DNA of 7,754 bases from JAVVFH01 sp032250585 (lineage in GTDB: Bacteria > Pseudomonadota > Gammaproteobacteria > Xanthomonadales > SZUA-36), in the NCBI GenBank assembly GCA_032250585.1, contig JAVVFH010000162.1, positions 1 to 7,754 of the forward strand, in the 5' to 3' direction. The notes under the pieces were generated by a model. That model ran no database searches. It was not told the DNA's origin and worked only from the letters and a program-made list of their open reading frames with translations. This document shows positions 6,382-7,754 of this stretch, piece after piece (position 1 is the first letter of the stretch; every line of letters begins with the position of its first letter). A program made the position numbers and the translations under genes.

Positions 6382-7392
6382 ATGTCCAATCCGCTATCCG
6401 ATCTCATTGCCCAAAAAAGCTTCCTGCTCGCCGATGGGGCGACCGGCACCAACCTGTTCGCGATGGGGTTGATGTCGGGCCATGCGCCGGAGTTGTGGAA
6501 CGCGGACGAACCGGAAAAGGTCACCCGGTTGCATCGGGATTTCATCGATGCGGGTTCGGATATCATTCTGACGAACTCGTTTGGCGGCACGCGCCACCGG
6601 CTGAAGCTGCACCATGCGCAGGATCGCGTGTTCGAATTGAACCGGAAGGCGTCCGAACTGGCCCGCGCCGCCGCCGATCAGGCGGGACGCAGGGTGATCG
6701 TCGCCGGATCGGTTGGGCCGACCGGCGAATTGCTCGTCCCGCTTGGTGCGCTGAGCTTCGACGAAGCGGTCGCGGCGTTCCGTGAGCAGATCGAGGGACT
6801 GAAGGCCGGCGGTGCCGAAATTGCCTGGATCGAAACCATGGCTTCCCCGGACGAAATTCGCGCCGCCGCGCAAGGCGCGATCGAAGCGGGCATGCCCTAT
6901 ACCTTGACCGGGTCCTTCGACACGGCCGGCAAGACGATGATGGGCCTGCATCCCGGAGACATCCATAGCGTGACCGCCGGGTGCCCCGAACAGCCCGTCG
7001 CCGTGGGCGCCAATTGCGGGGTGGGCGCGCCCGACATTCTGTCGTCATTGCTCGACATGAGCGCTGCCAGACCGGATGCGACGCTGATCGTGAAAGGCAA
7101 CTGCGGCATTCCGGAATTCCAGGGCGAGCGGATCGTCTACTCCGGCACGCCGGAACTGATGGCCGAATATGCGCATCTGGCGATAGACGCCGGCGCAACC
7201 ATCATCGGCGGCTGCTGCGGCACCACCTGCGATCATCTGCGGGCGATGCGAATGGCGCTCGACGAGCACCGGCGCGGCCCGCGCCCGACACTGGACGACA
7301 TCGTCAGGCGCGTCGGGCCGCTGCGCAACAAGGCCGCCGGAAGCGACGGCGAGACACCGAGGCGCGAACGCCGCGGACGTCGCCGCGCCTGA
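6382..7392 (+). CDS. bmt: Betaine-homocysteine S-methyltransferase (Bmt-type homocysteine S-methyltransferase)
   Basis: The 336-residue protein matches the zinc-dependent homocysteine S-methyltransferase family throughout. It begins MSNPLSDLIA, has the family N-terminal motif LLADGATGTNLF, then LTNSFGG, VAGSVGPTGE, SFDTAGKTMMG and ANCGVGAPD. The zinc ligands are C212 (in ANCG) and C278-C279 (in GGCCGTT). The sequence is closest to what I remember of the proteobacterial Bmt group, which transfers a methyl group from glycine betaine to homocysteine, giving dimethylglycine and methionine in the cytosol; S-methylmethionine or another methyl donor is the main alternative. The C-terminus is a basic tail (RRERRGRRRA). 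It lies 101 bp after the methyltransferase on the same strand. By regenerating methionine it would support SAM supply for its two SAM-using neighbours, but that link is inference. The start at 6382 is set by the ribosome binding site and by the family N-terminus. Confidence 0.9.
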   Translation: MSNPLSDLIAQKSFLLADGATGTNLFAMGLMSGHAPELWNADEPEKVTRLHRDFIDAGSDIILTNSFGGTRHRLKLHHAQDRVFELNRKASELARAAADQAGRRVIVAGSVGPTGELLVPLGALSFDEAVAAFREQIEGLKAGGAEIAWIETMASPDEIRAAAQGAIEAGMPYTLTGSFDTAGKTMMGLHPGDIHSVTAGCPEQPVAVGANCGVGAPDILSSLLDMSAARPDATLIVKGNCGIPEFQGERIVYSGTPELMAEYAHLAIDAGATIIGGCCGTTCDHLRAMRMALDEHRRGPRPTLDDIVRRVGPLRNKAAGSDGETPRRERRGRRRA

Positions 7393-7418
7393 GCGCGCGG
7401 TGGTGGGAGCCCTCAGGC
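7387..7418. terminator. Inverted repeat spanning both convergent stop codons (possible weak bidirectional terminator)
   Basis: GCCTGAG (7387-7393) and CTCAGGC (7412-7418) are perfect complements around an 18-base loop. The left arm contains the bmt TGA and the right arm the TCA that is the stop of the minus-strand gene. A hairpin here would sit at the end of both transcripts. There is no T run on either side, so it is not a standard intrinsic terminator. Confidence 0.3.
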
Positions 7419-7730
7419 CGCTGTGCTCGCCCAGGCATGAGCATGGATATGGCTGATCTTGTCACCGAGCGACATCCGGTAGAACCGACGCAACTCGGGC
7501 AGGACCTCGCGGCCCCGCTCGCGCAGGCGGGGCCCCAGCACCAGGCAGAAGCGAGCCGCGTATTCGCTGGCCGCGCGGTAGCGCTCGAGCTGCCGGTCGC
7601 TCAGGTGGGCGTGAAACCGGGTGCTGTCGAACAGGCGTCCGTGCAGCGCATTCATCAATTCGGTGTCCCATTCCGCACGGGCAAGGCAATAAGCGGCCAT
7701 CTGCGTTGTTGCACTCGCTTGAATTAGCAT
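7413..7730 (-). CDS. Small uncharacterised protein, 105 residues
   Basis: I do not recognise this protein. It starts MLIQASATTQMAAYCLARAEW and is rich in Arg, Ala, Leu and His, with several stretches that look helical (for example DRQLERYRAASEYAARFC) and a His-rich end (HIHAHAW). It has no signal peptide, membrane segment or metal-binding cysteine motif. Support for a real gene comes from an AGGA ribosome binding site 6 bases before its ATG and from its tight convergent placement, 20 bp beyond the bmt stop. A plus-strand open frame over the same bases starts inside bmt in another frame and looks like an artefact. The basic, helix-prone composition gives no function. Confidence 0.6.
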   Translation of the reverse strand: MLIQASATTQMAAYCLARAEWDTELMNALHGRLFDSTRFHAHLSDRQLERYRAASEYAARFCLVLGPRLRERGREVLPELRRFYRMSLGDKISHIHAHAWASTAA

Positions 7731-7736
7731 GGCTAG

Positions 7737-7740
7737 TCCT
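7737..7740 (-). promoter_or_regulatory. Ribosome binding site of the minus-strand small gene
   Basis: On the minus strand AGGA lies 6 bases before the ATG (complement of 7728-7730). It is the main reason to prefer this frame over the overlapping plus-strand one. Confidence 0.5.
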
Positions 7741-7754
7741 GCACTCGCGCGCCT

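Noticed and set aside
6981..7727. A 248-codon plus-strand open frame overlapping the end of bmt
   Set aside because: It starts inside bmt in another frame, its first part is an Arg-rich out-of-frame translation of bmt, and the minus-strand gene at 7413-7730 has the better ribosome binding site.

Overview
The window looks like a stretch of a high-G+C proteobacterial chromosome, most likely gammaproteobacterial. The main clue is a dispersed REP-type palindrome with a GTGGGAGCGGCTTCAGCCGCG arm, a form I know from pseudomonads, xanthomonads and related Gammaproteobacteria. The protein types fit too: a fused isobutyryl-CoA mutase and a Bmt-type betaine-homocysteine methyltransferase. The genus cannot be told from the sequence alone.

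Layout: (1) positions 1-426 hold the C-terminal end of a CofH/FbiC-type radical SAM enzyme of coenzyme F420 biosynthesis, cut by the window edge. (2) Positions 505-4092 hold an intact three-part isobutyryl-CoA mutase, IcmF: B12-binding domain, G-protein chaperone and mutase barrel. Its interdomain linker contains an in-frame REP palindrome followed by 18-bp tandem repeats. (3) Positions 4093-4354 are a 262-bp gap with no convincing gene; it carries an 11-bp long-range inverted repeat and a 14-bp perfect palindrome. (4) Positions 4355-6280 hold a two-gene cassette of unknown function, a radical SAM protein with a reduced SPASM/twitch cysteine set followed 21 bp later by a class I SAM-dependent methyltransferase. 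The first gene is clearly poorer in G+C than its neighbours, which suggests acquisition. (5) Positions 6382-7392 hold a homocysteine S-methyltransferase of the Bmt type. (6) A small uncharacterised gene, 7413-7730, lies on the minus strand and converges on bmt. All other genes are on the plus strand.

Functional reading: IcmF interconverts isobutyryl-CoA and n-butyryl-CoA and carries its own GTPase for cofactor loading. The radical SAM/methyltransferase pair consumes SAM, and Bmt regenerates methionine from homocysteine, so a loose B12/SAM/methyl-group theme runs through the window. Nothing in the sequence proves these genes form one pathway. The best candidates for something undescribed are the radical SAM plus methyltransferase pair, whose substrate is unknown, and the REP-derived linker inside IcmF.
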